A stretch of DNA of 64,000 nt. Source: Thermomicrobium sp. GTDB lineage: Bacteria > Chloroflexota > Chloroflexia > Thermomicrobiales > Thermomicrobiaceae. The stretch covers positions 1 to 64,000 of the forward strand of contig JANXBE010000002.1 of NCBI GenBank assembly GCA_025060175.1, in the 5' to 3' direction. A program made the position numbers and the translations under genes. This document shows, one piece after another, positions 11,043-19,542 of this stretch. The notes beneath the pieces are model-generated. The model did not search any database, was not told the origin of the DNA, and saw only the letters and a list, made by a program, of their open reading frames with translations. Each line of letters starts with the position of its first letter. Position 1 is the first letter of the stretch.

Positions 11043-12589
11043 CCTCGATCAGAACACCAGATTCCGACTAAGTGGTCGACGGCATCGACGCGGCTCTCGC
11101 GTCCATCGCGGCGCGAGACGACGTCGCCGCCGACCGCGACCGAGAAACACCGTCGAGTCAACACTGACGCCGGCGCCGTCGAGCGTCCGATCCCACCAAC
11201 CAGTCATTCCGAGACGGCATACCGAACGCACCGCACTCGCCGCGTGCCCCTCGATCCCTGCTCGACTCGCTCGTCGTCTCCCATGGCGATGCGCTGCTTG
11301 GGTGCGCTCCAGGAACGCTCGACTCTCGGAAACACGGAGGAGGCGCGCTGACCATCGGGCTCTCCCTGCGCCACGACGCTACGCGGCTGCCCGAGCGCAC
11401 GGCATCCCAGTCAGTCGCGGACCCCGTCCGTGGGCCGAGCGAGCAGACCGCTCGACTCCGACCGCAGGTCTCCGTGCTCCTGCGGGGCCTCCGTTCGCGC
11501 ACCCACTCCCCTTCCCCCGCGAACGGCACCCGACACCGAGCGCAGTGACCGCCGCGACACCCCACGATCGCTCCCGGTACAGTCCCCGACGGTACCACCC
11601 GAGTCGTCGCCGCTACCCGCGTTCGTGCGCTGCGAACCGAAGGCGCACGAGTCCTCGGGCTGGAACGGACCGCGTCACTGCTGCGAGCACGCTCCGGTTA
11701 TCCCCTCACTCGAATCCCGTGGACGCGCACACAACTCGATTCGCTCCGTCGACCGCACTCCGGCCACGAGCAAGTCGAACCGCCATCGCGCGAGACCTCG
11801 CCCGGGCGGTTCGGCTTTCGCGTTCGCATTCTGGCAGGCGGAACGATCGCGCTCGTCGAGGAACTCCTCACCGCGGGATCGCCAGTGATCGCACCGCACC
11901 GGCTCGATCGGAACACGGACGCGAGCGGACACTCCTGCGTCGTCGCGACGACTGTACTCGTGGCGTCCTGTTCAAGAACGCTTCCGAGCCCGGAGCCCGC
12001 ATCGCATCGTCCGCGGCGGAGTTCGAAGACCGCTGGCGCGTCACCGATGTCTCTCCCATGCTGATCTACCAGAGGGAAACCCATGGCCACCGCGCCGTCT
12101 CTCGCGAGAACGCGGAGGGACGACGGAACGTCGAACGCTCAACGCACCCGGTTCGTCCGTTGCTCGCGCAGGAGCCGACCGATGTGTCTCTCTGATGCGC
12201 GCTTCGCACCACCGAAGACCTCGGCAGGAATCGCACCGCGGCACTCGCCGCAGAGGACGGTCACCATCGGTCTGGCCCCGAAGGTCCTCTGGGGTCAGCG
12301 CTGGCTCGTCGGTGCAGCCGTCGATGTGCGCGACGCCACGAAGGCGCTGGAGATCGCCGCTGCCCAGATCGCCAACGCCGGTGTCCTCGGTGCCAGGCAC
12401 GACGAACGAGACCGTGTCCTCGAAGGGCGCAGGAAGCGGAGCCCAGTGGTCGCCGCGGCCCGTCGCGCCCTCGACGACGATGCGAACCTGGAGGCAGCTC
12501 GCGATGTGCTCGCTCGTCTCACCTTCCAGCCGTAGCGTCCAGTCGTGGAAGATGGTACGCTGCCGCACAGGAGTGAACGGAGCAGAAGG
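11043..12589. other. Long tract without convincing genes; possible gene remnants
   Basis: In this 1.55-kb region open frames are plentiful only because stop codons are rare at this GC content. They are Arg/Ser/Pro-rich or have weak third-position bias. Two stretches look more protein-like. Plus-strand 11549-12061, stop-free with no good start, contains GGTIALVEELLTAGSPVIAP and SGHSCVVA, reminiscent of C39-type peptidase sequences. Minus-strand 12139-12267 is a 42-codon frame beginning MVTVLCGECRGAIPAEVFGG. Over 12180-12540 both strands are open in register, so coding strand cannot be decided. No ncRNA core was recognised. Confidence 0.4.
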
Positions 12590-14197
12590 ATGCACGCTGA
12601 CCTGCTGTTGTACGGCGGGCATGTGGTTACCGCTGTCGCTGGAGCGCCACCGGCCAGCGCCGTCGCAGTGCTCGGTGACCGGATCCTCGCGGTGGGAAAC
12701 GACGAGGATCTCCGTCCGCTCGTCGGCCCAAGGACCGAGACGATCCCGCTCCGGGGGCGCACCGTGACTCCTGGATTCAACGATGCACACTGCCATCCGA
12801 TGGCTCTCGGGCTGAGCCTGGGTGAGGTCGACGCGCGCACGCCACCCAACCGCACGATCGCCGATATCGTCCAACGGATCGCGGCGCGCGCCAGTGCTCG
12901 ACCGCCCGGAACCTGGATCGTCGCCCGCGGCTACGATCAGGCGCACCTCGCCGAGGGACGACATCCGACCCGTGACGATCTCGACAACGCGACGATCCAC
13001 CATCCGGTCCTGCTCATCCGTGCCTGTGGCCACGTCGGGGTGGCGAACAGCTACGCGCTCCGCCTCGCCGAAATCGGCCCCGGCACGCCCGATCCTCCTG
13101 GTGGGACGATCGACCGCGCTGCAGACGGGACACCGACCGGGGTGTTGCGGGAAGCGGCCTTGACACTGGTCCGGGAACGTCTGCCAGCGCCGACCGTCGA
13201 TGAGCTCGTCGAAGCGATCCGTCGTGCCGGAGAGACGTTCCTCCAGCACGGCGTGACCAGCGTCCAAGAAGCCGGGATTCGGCGGTCCGCGGAGTTCCTG
13301 GCTTACCAGACGCTCGCTGCGCGGGGGGAACTCCCAGTCCGCACCTCGCTGATGATCCTGATCGATCACCTCCTCGAATCCTGTCGCTCTGTGGGAATCC
13401 GAACGGGTACCGGTGATGCGTGGCTCCGTATCGGCCCGGCCAAACTGTTTCTGGACGGAAGCATCGGTGGTCGCACGGCGCGGATGTCGCAACCGTATGT
13501 GGATCGGCCAGACACGTGCGGGTTGTGGATGGACGATCCACACGAGTTGAAGCGCAAGATCGTGGCTGCCCACCGGGCGGGATTCCAGTGTTGCGCCCAT
13601 GCGATCGGCGACGCTGCCATCGAGCTCCTGCTCGACGCGTTCGAGGAGGCGCTCGAGCAGGAACCTCGTCCGGATCACCGCCACCGGATCGAGCACTGTA
13701 GCATCCTCCGGCCGGACCTCATCGATCGCATCGCGCGACTCGGCGCCATTCCGATTCCCGGCACTACGTTCCTGCACGACTTCTTCGAGGTCTACCGGAC
13801 CGGTCTCGGAACGGATCGACTCCGCTATGCCTATGCCCTGCGAACCTTCTTCGACCGCGGGATCGTGGCAGCAGCGAGTAGCGATACCCCGGTCTGCTCG
13901 CCGAACGCTCTCCTCGGTATCCAGACGATGGTGACGCGGCGAAGTGCGAGCGGCGAACTCGTCTGGCCCGAAGAACGGGTCACCCTCGAGGAAGCGATCC
14001 GCGCCTACACTCTGCATGGCGCCATCGCCAGCTTCGAGGAGCGTCTGAAGGGAACACTCGAGCCGGGCAAGCTGGCTGATCTGGTCGTCCTGGAGACCGA
14101 CCTGCGCGATGTCGCCCCTGACGAGCTCGCATCGGTCCGCGTCGATTACACCGTCGTCGGCGGACGCGTCGTTCACGAGCGTCCCGGCACCGCCTGA
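12590..14197 (+). CDS. Amidohydrolase family 3 (YtcJ-like), first copy
   Basis: The product is 535 residues. Metal-site motifs of the amidohydrolase superfamily are all present: GFNDAHCHPMALG (HxH) near residue 63, CAHAIGDAAIELLLDAFEEA, HRHRIEHCSIL and AASSDTPVCSPN. The C-terminal GKLADLVVLETD belongs to the composite beta domain. The GTWIVARGYDQAHLAEGRHP segment is typical of the YtcJ/LAF3 branch. Enzymes of this branch hydrolyse N-acyl or cyclic amide bonds; the substrate is unknown. The ATG at 12590 has GGAG eleven bases upstream. It is followed 24 bases later by a clearly related gene, so the pair is a tandem duplication. Confidence 0.88.
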   Translation: MHADLLLYGGHVVTAVAGAPPASAVAVLGDRILAVGNDEDLRPLVGPRTETIPLRGRTVTPGFNDAHCHPMALGLSLGEVDARTPPNRTIADIVQRIAARASARPPGTWIVARGYDQAHLAEGRHPTRDDLDNATIHHPVLLIRACGHVGVANSYALRLAEIGPGTPDPPGGTIDRAADGTPTGVLREAALTLVRERLPAPTVDELVEAIRRAGETFLQHGVTSVQEAGIRRSAEFLAYQTLAARGELPVRTSLMILIDHLLESCRSVGIRTGTGDAWLRIGPAKLFLDGSIGGRTARMSQPYVDRPDTCGLWMDDPHELKRKIVAAHRAGFQCCAHAIGDAAIELLLDAFEEALEQEPRPDHRHRIEHCSILRPDLIDRIARLGAIPIPGTTFLHDFFEVYRTGLGTDRLRYAYALRTFFDRGIVAAASSDTPVCSPNALLGIQTMVTRRSASGELVWPEERVTLEEAIRAYTLHGAIASFEERLKGTLEPGKLADLVVLETDLRDVAPDELASVRVDYTVVGGRVVHERPGTA

Positions 14198-14221
14198 CGG
14201 ACGGCGGAGGAGTGGGGACGG

Positions 14222-15817
14222 ATGAAAGCGGAACTAGTGCTCCGAAACGGTACGATTCTGACGCTCGATCCAGCTCGGCCGCAGGCGACCGCGGTCAGTC
14301 TCTGGCACGGTCGCATCCTCGCCGTCGGTGACGACGAGCAGATCGCCGATGACATCGGACCCGGCACGCGCGTGGTCGACCTCGCGGGAGCGGTAGTCTT
14401 GCCCGGCTTCGACGACGCCCACTGCCATCCACTCGGCTTCGGTCTGTCGCTCGAGTGGATCGACGTGTCACCCGATGCCGCGCCGACGCTCGACGCCGTC
14501 TTGCAACGCCTCCACACCGCCGCGCTCGCGCTTCCTCCGGGACGCTGGATCCTTGCCCGCGGCTACGACGAGACGCGCCTCGACGTGCAGCGACACCCGA
14601 CTCGCTGGGAACTCGATCGGGTCACAGGTGACCATCCGGCGCTCGTCGTGCGGACCTGCGGCCACATGGCGGTCGCGAACAGTGCAGCACTGGCACTGGC
14701 GGGCATCACGCGTGACACCGTCGACCCGGCAGGCGGTCGGATCGTCCGCGATGCCTCGGGCGAACCGACCGGGCTGCTGCAAGAACGGGCCCAGGAGTTC
14801 GTGCGGCAGCTCGTGCCCGAACCGACCGTGCAAGACCTCGAGCGTGCTCTGCGCCGTGCTGGCGAGCGCTTCCTCGCGCACGGTATCACGTCGGTCACCG
14901 AGGCCGGGATCGGCCGGCCGGAAGAACTCCAGGCCTATCAGAACCTTCGACAGCGTGGCGACCTGCCGGTCCGCTCGCGGGTGATGCTCTACATCGATCA
15001 GATGCTGGAACCGGCTGAACGACTCGGTCTACGCGCAGGCTTCGGCGATCAGTGGCTCCGGATCGGGCCGCTCAAATTGCTCCAGGATGGAGCAGGAGGC
15101 GCACGGACCGCGGCGATGAGCGTCCCCTATCCCGGCGAACCGGACAATTTCGGGATCGCCGTGTACACACAGGAGCAGCTGGACGACGCCTTCCTCCGGG
15201 TCGCCCGCTTGGGAAGCCAAGCTGCCGCCCATGCGATCGGCGATCGGGCCATCGACATGGTCCTCACCGCGTACGAGCGGGCACTCCGTCACTACCCGAT
15301 TCCCGACCATCGTTGGCGCATCGAGCACTGCGGCTTGTTGCGACCCGACCTGCTCGACCGCATGGCACGACTCGGTGTCGTCGCAGTTCCGCAACCCGCC
15401 TTCGGCTTCTACCTCGGCGACGCGTACCGTCGCAATTTCAGCGACGAGTGGCTTGCCCTCGCCTATCCCACGCGTAGTTGGTTGGAACGTGGGATTCCGG
15501 TCGCGTTCAGTTCCGATACCCCGGTGATTCCGCCCGATCCGTGGGTGGGAATCCGCGCAGCTGTCCGCCGGCGCACCCGCACTGGCCAGCCGTTCGGTCC
15601 AGCACAAGGGATCGACATCCTCGAGGCGCTACGCCTCTATACGGCCGGTGGGGCATATGCGAGTTTCGAGGAACGGGAGAAGGGACGCATCGCGCGCGGG
15701 TATCTGGCCGACCTTGTCGTCGTCGACCGCGACCCGCGTACCGTGGACCCCGACGAGTTGCCGACGCTACGCACCGTCATGACGATCGTCGATGGCCGGA
15801 TCGTGTGGGAAGCGTGA
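14222..15817 (+). CDS. Amidohydrolase family 3 (YtcJ-like), second copy
   Basis: The product is 531 residues and collinear with the preceding gene: GFDDAHCHPLGFGLSLEWID, AAHAIGDRAIDMVLTAYERA, HRWRIEHCGLL, AFSSDTPVIPPDP and GYLADLVVVDRDP. By eye roughly two-fifths of positions match the upstream copy, so the duplication is old and the two probably differ in substrate. The metal ligands (HxH, two later His, Asp) are kept. The ATG at 14222 has GGAGGAGTGGGG upstream. It is 24 bases downstream of its paralogue and likely in the same transcript. Confidence 0.88.
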   Translation: MKAELVLRNGTILTLDPARPQATAVSLWHGRILAVGDDEQIADDIGPGTRVVDLAGAVVLPGFDDAHCHPLGFGLSLEWIDVSPDAAPTLDAVLQRLHTAALALPPGRWILARGYDETRLDVQRHPTRWELDRVTGDHPALVVRTCGHMAVANSAALALAGITRDTVDPAGGRIVRDASGEPTGLLQERAQEFVRQLVPEPTVQDLERALRRAGERFLAHGITSVTEAGIGRPEELQAYQNLRQRGDLPVRSRVMLYIDQMLEPAERLGLRAGFGDQWLRIGPLKLLQDGAGGARTAAMSVPYPGEPDNFGIAVYTQEQLDDAFLRVARLGSQAAAHAIGDRAIDMVLTAYERALRHYPIPDHRWRIEHCGLLRPDLLDRMARLGVVAVPQPAFGFYLGDAYRRNFSDEWLALAYPTRSWLERGIPVAFSSDTPVIPPDPWVGIRAAVRRRTRTGQPFGPAQGIDILEALRLYTAGGAYASFEEREKGRIARGYLADLVVVDRDPRTVDPDELPTLRTVMTIVDGRIVWEA

Positions 15818-15876
15818 CGAGCAGTAAGCTGTGGCAGGAAAGCGACGAGGGCAATCCGACGGGAGGGAAGAGCGCG

Positions 15877-16563
15877 ATGGCAGTGACGGTTCGCTATCTC
15901 GGCCATGCAGCATTCGCCCTGGAAGCGGACGGGAAGCAAGTGGTGGTCGACCCCTTCCTCACCGGCAATCCGAAAGCCGCAGCACGACCGGACGAACTCG
16001 ATCCGGTCGCGATCCTGCTGACTCATGCCCATGCGGATCATGTCGGTGATGCACTGGCGATCGCGAAGCGCACTAAAGCCCCGGTCATCGCCACGTTCGA
16101 ACTCGCGAGCTGGCTCCAACAACAGGGAGCGGAGGCGATCCCAGCGAACCACGGTGGGACGGTCAAGTTCGACGGAGGATCGGTCAAACTCGTTCCAGCC
16201 TGGCACACCTCGAGCTACGGTGAACAGTTCCTCGCACCTGGCGTGCCAGCTGGCCTGGTCGTACGGTTCGGCGGGAAAACCGTCTACTTCGCTGGAGATA
16301 CCTGCCTGTTCGGGGACATGGCGCTGATCGGTGAGGAGGGACTCGACCTGGCTGTGCTACCGATCGGCGATCGTTTCACGATGGGACCTGGGGACGCTGT
16401 CAAGGCGGTCAAACTGTTGAAACCGCACGTCGTCATCCCGTGTCACTACAACACCTTCCCGATCATCGAGCAGGACCCACAGGCCTTCGCGCGGGCGGTC
16501 GAAGAGCAGACATCGGCCCGGTGCGTCGTCCTCCAACCGGGTGAGCGGTTCGTACTGGAGTGA
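15877..16563 (+). CDS. Metal-dependent hydrolase, UPF0173 (metallo-beta-lactamase fold)
   Basis: The product is 228 residues. It has VRYLGHAAFALEADGKQVVV at the N terminus, the zinc motif LTHAHADHVGDA, PAWHTSSYG, YFAGDTCLFGDMALIGE and VVIPCHYNTFPIIEQDP. These define the UPF0173 (YtkL) subgroup of MBL-fold hydrolases, whose biological substrate is not settled. The ATG at 15877 has GGGAGGG eight bases upstream. The gene follows the amidohydrolase pair by about 60 bases and the next gene starts 3 bases after its stop. Confidence 0.92.
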   Translation: MAVTVRYLGHAAFALEADGKQVVVDPFLTGNPKAAARPDELDPVAILLTHAHADHVGDALAIAKRTKAPVIATFELASWLQQQGAEAIPANHGGTVKFDGGSVKLVPAWHTSSYGEQFLAPGVPAGLVVRFGGKTVYFAGDTCLFGDMALIGEEGLDLAVLPIGDRFTMGPGDAVKAVKLLKPHVVIPCHYNTFPIIEQDPQAFARAVEEQTSARCVVLQPGERFVLE

Positions 16564-16566
16564 TCC

Positions 16567-17151
16567 GTGGACCGAGCGGACGAGTACCGTCGGCGTGCGT
16601 CCGAGTGGGCACGCTGGATCCTCACCCATCCGGGCGTCGTCTTCCTCGATACCGAGACGACCGGGATCGGCCAGAGCGACGAGGTGATCGAGATCGCGAT
16701 CCTCGATGCCACCGGGCGAATGCTTTTGCAAGCCATCAGCAAGCCGTCATGCTCGGTCGATCCCGGCGCAGCCTCTGTCCACGGTCTCGACGACACGCTG
16801 CTCGCGTCCGCACCCGCCTGGCCGGTGGTCTACCGAGATGTGCTCGCTGTCCTCCGCACCGTGGACCATGTGGTCACGTACAATGCCGACTTCGACCGTC
16901 GGCTGATCGCACAGACGTGTGCCCGCTACGATCTGCGATTCCCGTCGCTCCAGTGGCACTGTGCGATGCGCCGCTTCGCGGACTACGCGGGGCGTCCGCT
17001 GGTCGAGTCCTGGCGTGCCTACCACCGCTTGTCCGAGGCCCTCGAGCGTCTGGGCATTCCCCATCCCGGGAGTCACCGTGCCGCCAACGATGCGGAAGCG
17101 TGCCGCCGACTGGTGCACGCCATGGCCAGAGGGTTGCCACGACGGTACTAG
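16567..17151 (+). CDS. DnaQ-type 3'-5' exonuclease
   Basis: The product is 194 residues with the DEDDh exonuclease motifs: VVFLDTETTGIGQSDEVIEIA (ExoI) near residue 25, YNADFDRRLI (ExoII) and HRAANDAEACRRLV (ExoIII with the catalytic His and Asp). The domain matches the proofreading/RNase T-like family, but no other domain is attached, so a stand-alone nuclease is inferred rather than the Pol III epsilon subunit. It starts with GTG 3 bases after the preceding stop. The preceding gene's 3' end would have to supply the ribosome-binding site. Confidence 0.85.
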   Translation: MDRADEYRRRASEWARWILTHPGVVFLDTETTGIGQSDEVIEIAILDATGRMLLQAISKPSCSVDPGAASVHGLDDTLLASAPAWPVVYRDVLAVLRTVDHVVTYNADFDRRLIAQTCARYDLRFPSLQWHCAMRRFADYAGRPLVESWRAYHRLSEALERLGIPHPGSHRAANDAEACRRLVHAMARGLPRRY

Positions 17152-17187
17152 GACGCGAGCGTTCCAGGAGCGACCGACGATCGAGAC

Positions 17188-17583
17188 ATGACCGCGTCGA
17201 GGGAGGGCTCATCGATGGGACAGCCGCCGTCTGGAACCGGCCCGGCGCTGGACCGCGAGGCTATGACCGCAGAAATGACCCGCACCACCTTTCAACGGCG
17301 GGTGGTGACTCGTCTGGCACCCGACGACGTGCTGGAACGGGCGATCGCCTTTTTCCAAGCGCGCGGGTATCGCGCCGGGCGAACCGGCCGTCCACACCAG
17401 GTGTACGTCATCGGGAAAGCCGAGGGAACGCTGCCGCGGGTGACAGCAGAGATTCTCGCCCAGCCGAACGTTGGACGGGGTGGCGTGACCCTCGTCACGG
17501 TCAGCGGGTTCGGCCCCCGTCTCCGCGAGCACCTGGCGGCGTTCGTCCAGGAGCTGCGTCGGGAGCGTCGTTCGTCCCCTTAA
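17188..17583 (+). CDS. Hypothetical protein
   Basis: No family was recognised. The frame encodes up to 131 residues. The first 30 or so are low-complexity, and translation may really begin at a later ATG (17215 or within MTAEMTRTTF near 17260). The body VVTRLAPDDVLERAIAFFQARGYRAG, GRPHQVYVIGKAEG, RVTAEILAQPNVGRGGVTLVTV and LREHLAAFVQEL reads like a small alpha/beta domain with strong third-position GC, so it is probably a real gene. It converges on the sufU-like gene with a 4-base overlap of stops. Confidence 0.6.
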   Translation: MTASREGSSMGQPPSGTGPALDREAMTAEMTRTTFQRRVVTRLAPDDVLERAIAFFQARGYRAGRTGRPHQVYVIGKAEGTLPRVTAEILAQPNVGRGGVTLVTVSGFGPRLREHLAAFVQELRRERRSSP

Positions 17584-18083
17584 GCGCCGCGGGGATCGAC
17601 GCCTGGGCTCCGCTGCTCCACCGCTTCGCCGGTCACGATCCCGAAGCGCTGGTTCTCCTCCTCGACCTGCTCCAGGCCCGCATCGCGTCGCAGTCGGTCG
17701 CGGAGGTACTTGGTCGCTGCCGCCTTGAGTGTCCCGAGCGCGAGCGTCGCGCAGCGCGGTCGGAGCTTGACGGCTTCCTCGCCGATGAGTTCCGCCATCA
17801 GGTGATAGTCGGTGGCGAGGATCCGTTCGAGTGTCCAGCGCTCCTCGTTCACGAGCTCCAGCAGGATATCAGCAGCCGCTTGACTGATGGTGCAGCCTTC
17901 GCCTTCGAACGATGCTTCCGCGACCACCTGCCCTGCGTCGTCGACCTTCAGATAGATCGTCACGATGTCGCCACATCCTGGATTGCCGCCTGGCATGGCC
18001 ACGTCGGCGTCGGCGATCGCATGCCGGTGTCGCGGATGCCGGAAGTGCTCGACGAGCTGTTCCAGGAGTTCTTGCTTGTCCAT
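17580..18083 (-). CDS. SufU/IscU-type iron-sulfur scaffold, second copy
   Basis: The product is 167 residues of the NifU_N/SufU family. The three Cys sites are present: GNPGCGDIVTIYLKV, FEGEGCTISQAAADILLELV and LRPRCATLALGTLKAA. A tail of about 30 residues (LEQVEEENQRFG...) extends beyond the fold. It begins MDKQELLEQLVEHFRHPRHR; the ATG at 18083 has GAAGGGG upstream. It is transcribed away from the suf operon and diverges from the adjacent Fur-family gene across a Fur-box-like palindrome. Family members transfer sulfur or zinc-bound persulfide between SufS and SufB; why two copies exist here is unknown. Confidence 0.88.
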   Translation of the reverse strand: MDKQELLEQLVEHFRHPRHRHAIADADVAMPGGNPGCGDIVTIYLKVDDAGQVVAEASFEGEGCTISQAAADILLELVNEERWTLERILATDYHLMAELIGEEAVKLRPRCATLALGTLKAAATKYLRDRLRRDAGLEQVEEENQRFGIVTGEAVEQRSPGVDPRGA

Positions 18084-18140
18084 GCCGACCCCTTCGACGG
18101 TTGACGAATCCCGAGTGACGCGGTAAGGTATAGCACAGGT

Positions 18141-18159
18141 GAGAACGAGAATCATTCTC
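18141..18159. promoter_or_regulatory. Fur-box-like operator
   Basis: The 19-mer GAGAACGAGAATCATTCTC contains the palindrome GAGAATCATTCTC and matches 15 of 19 positions of the classical Fur box. It lies in the 98-base gap between divergent sufU-like and fur-family starts. On the minus strand a TATACC hexamer at 18127-18132 would place this site over the -35 region. Autoregulation plus control of the scaffold gene is inferred. Confidence 0.7.
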
Positions 18160-18181
18160 ACGTGGGAGTGAGTTCCGAATC

Positions 18182-18613
18182 ATGCTGCCGAACCGCTTTC
18201 GGATGACGCCACAGCGGATGGCGATCTTGGCCGAGGTGCAGAGTGCGGAGCGGCATCTGACCGCAGCCGAGATCTTCGAGCGGGTGCGCCGCAAGTATCC
18301 AACCATCGCCTATGGGACGGTGTACCGGACACTGCACCTGCTGGCCAAGCATGGTTTGATCCAGGAATATCCGTTCGGTGACAGCGCGAGTCGGTTCGAC
18401 CGGCGGACGGATCGGCATGATCACGTGCACTGCGTGCGCTGCGGGGAACTCGTTGACGTCGAGGTGCCGATCGCGCTGCTGGCTCGTCAGGTCGCTGCGG
18501 AGCAGACAGGGTTCAGGATCCTCGATCACCAGACGGTTTTCACCGGCATCTGCCCGACGTGCCAAGAGCAACGTGGTCTCGATGAGCTCGGCCGAACGGG
18601 CACTCGCCGGTGA
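18182..18613 (+). CDS. Fur-family transcriptional regulator
   Basis: The product is 143 residues: an N-terminal winged helix (MTPQRMAILAEVQSAERHLT, AEIFERVRRKYPTIAYGTVY, RTLHLLAKHGLIQEY) and a C-terminal dimerisation/metal domain. That domain has HDHVHCVRCGELVDVEV and GICPTCQEQ, which supply the structural CxxC pairs. Motifs do not distinguish Fur, PerR and Zur. Position next to suf genes, with a Fur-box-like site just upstream, favours iron or oxidative control of Fe-S assembly. The ATG at 18182 is preceded by GGGAG at fair spacing. Confidence 0.9.
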   Translation: MLPNRFRMTPQRMAILAEVQSAERHLTAAEIFERVRRKYPTIAYGTVYRTLHLLAKHGLIQEYPFGDSASRFDRRTDRHDHVHCVRCGELVDVEVPIALLARQVAAEQTGFRILDHQTVFTGICPTCQEQRGLDELGRTGTRR

Positions 18614-18728
18614 GGAGCATCGGCAGTTCGCGGAGAGGGGGCGTTCGGGTACCACATTTCGAAACAGGATGGTAGAGTAAGTCGAGAGCGGGCAGACGAC
18701 GGATCGAACGAAGGAGGGAACATCGAGC

Positions 18729-19514
18729 ATGGCCGAGCAGACACCGCTCTTCGCGATCGAGAATCTTCGGGCGGGGATCGAGGGCAAGGAGATCCTCCGC
18801 GGGGTGAACCTGGTGATCGAACGAGGAGAAATCCATGCGTTGATGGGGCCGAACGGTTCCGGAAAGAGCACCCTCGCGTACGTGATCGCCGGTCACCCGA
18901 ACTACGAGGTGTACGAGGGACGCATCCTCTACAAGGGGGAGAACATCCTCGAGTTGCCACCGGACGAGCGCGCTCGCATGGGCCTCTTCCTGGCTTTCCA
19001 GTATCCGACCGCGATTCCCGGCGTGACGATGGCGAACTTCTTGCGTCTGGCAGTCAACTCGGTGCGCAAGGCCCGCTACGGCGAGGACAAGGCCCTCAGC
19101 CCGCGAGAGTTCCGGCGACTGCTCCGCGAAAAGCTGCAGATGCTCCGTATGGAAGAGTCCTTCGCCTCGCGTTATCTCAACGAGGGATTCTCGGGAGGCG
19201 AGAAGAAGCGAGCCGAAATCCTGCAGATGGCGCTGCTCGAGCCGGAGTTCGCCGTCCTGGACGAGACGGACTCGGGATTGGACATCGATGCCTTGCGGAC
19301 GGTGTCCGACGGGGTGAATCGGCTCTTCAACCCCACCATGGCACTCCTCGTCATCACGCACTATCAACGCATCCTCAATTACATCCGACCGCAGTTCGTC
19401 CATGTGATGCTGGACGGCAAGATCGCTGTGTCCGGCGGTCCAGAACTGGCGGAGGAACTCGAAGAGAAGGGATACGACTGGGTCAAGTCCCGGTTCGCTG
19501 AGGCTGCGTCCTAA
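18729..19514 (+). CDS. sufC: Fe-S assembly ATPase SufC
   Basis: SufC is the cytoplasmic ABC-type ATPase of the SufBCD complex, which assembles Fe-S clusters. The product is 261 residues with Walker [11 protein letters not shown] near residue 40 and a Q-loop in [12 protein letters not shown]. The signature [15 protein letters not shown] is followed by Walker [12 protein letters not shown] and the switch His in VITHYQRIL. There are no membrane segments, as expected. The ATG at 18729 follows GAAGGAGGGAAC. It heads sufC-B-D-S-U-T. TAGAGT near 18672, preceded by a TTTCGAAA stretch, is a possible promoter or operator region. Confidence 0.98.
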   Translation: MAEQTPLFAIENLRAGIEGKEILRGVNLVIERGEIHALMGPNGSGKSTLAYVIAGHPNYEVYEGRILYKGENILELPPDERARMGLFLAFQYPTAIPGVTMANFLRLAVNSVRKARYGEDKALSPREFRRLLREKLQMLRMEESFASRYLNEGFSGGEKKRAEILQMALLEPEFAVLDETDSGLDIDALRTVSDGVNRLFNPTMALLVITHYQRILNYIRPQFVHVMLDGKIAVSGGPELAEELEEKGYDWVKSRFAEAAS

Positions 19515-19542
19515 AGTGGTCTCGTCAAAGGAGGAACCAACC

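Noticed and set aside
11043-12589. Search for RNase P, tmRNA or SRP RNA in the long gene-poor tract
   Set aside because: No conserved core sequence of these RNAs was seen.
12041-14176. A 711-codon minus-strand frame opposite the first amidohydrolase
   Set aside because: Most of it mirrors the amidohydrolase in register. Its 12.1-12.5 kb end looks slightly protein-like, but the coding strand could not be decided, so it is described only as an unresolved tract.
19516-19542. GTG start nine codons upstream for SufB
   Set aside because: The ATG at 19543 has an AAAGGAGG site at ideal spacing. The GTG lies too near the sufC stop without one.
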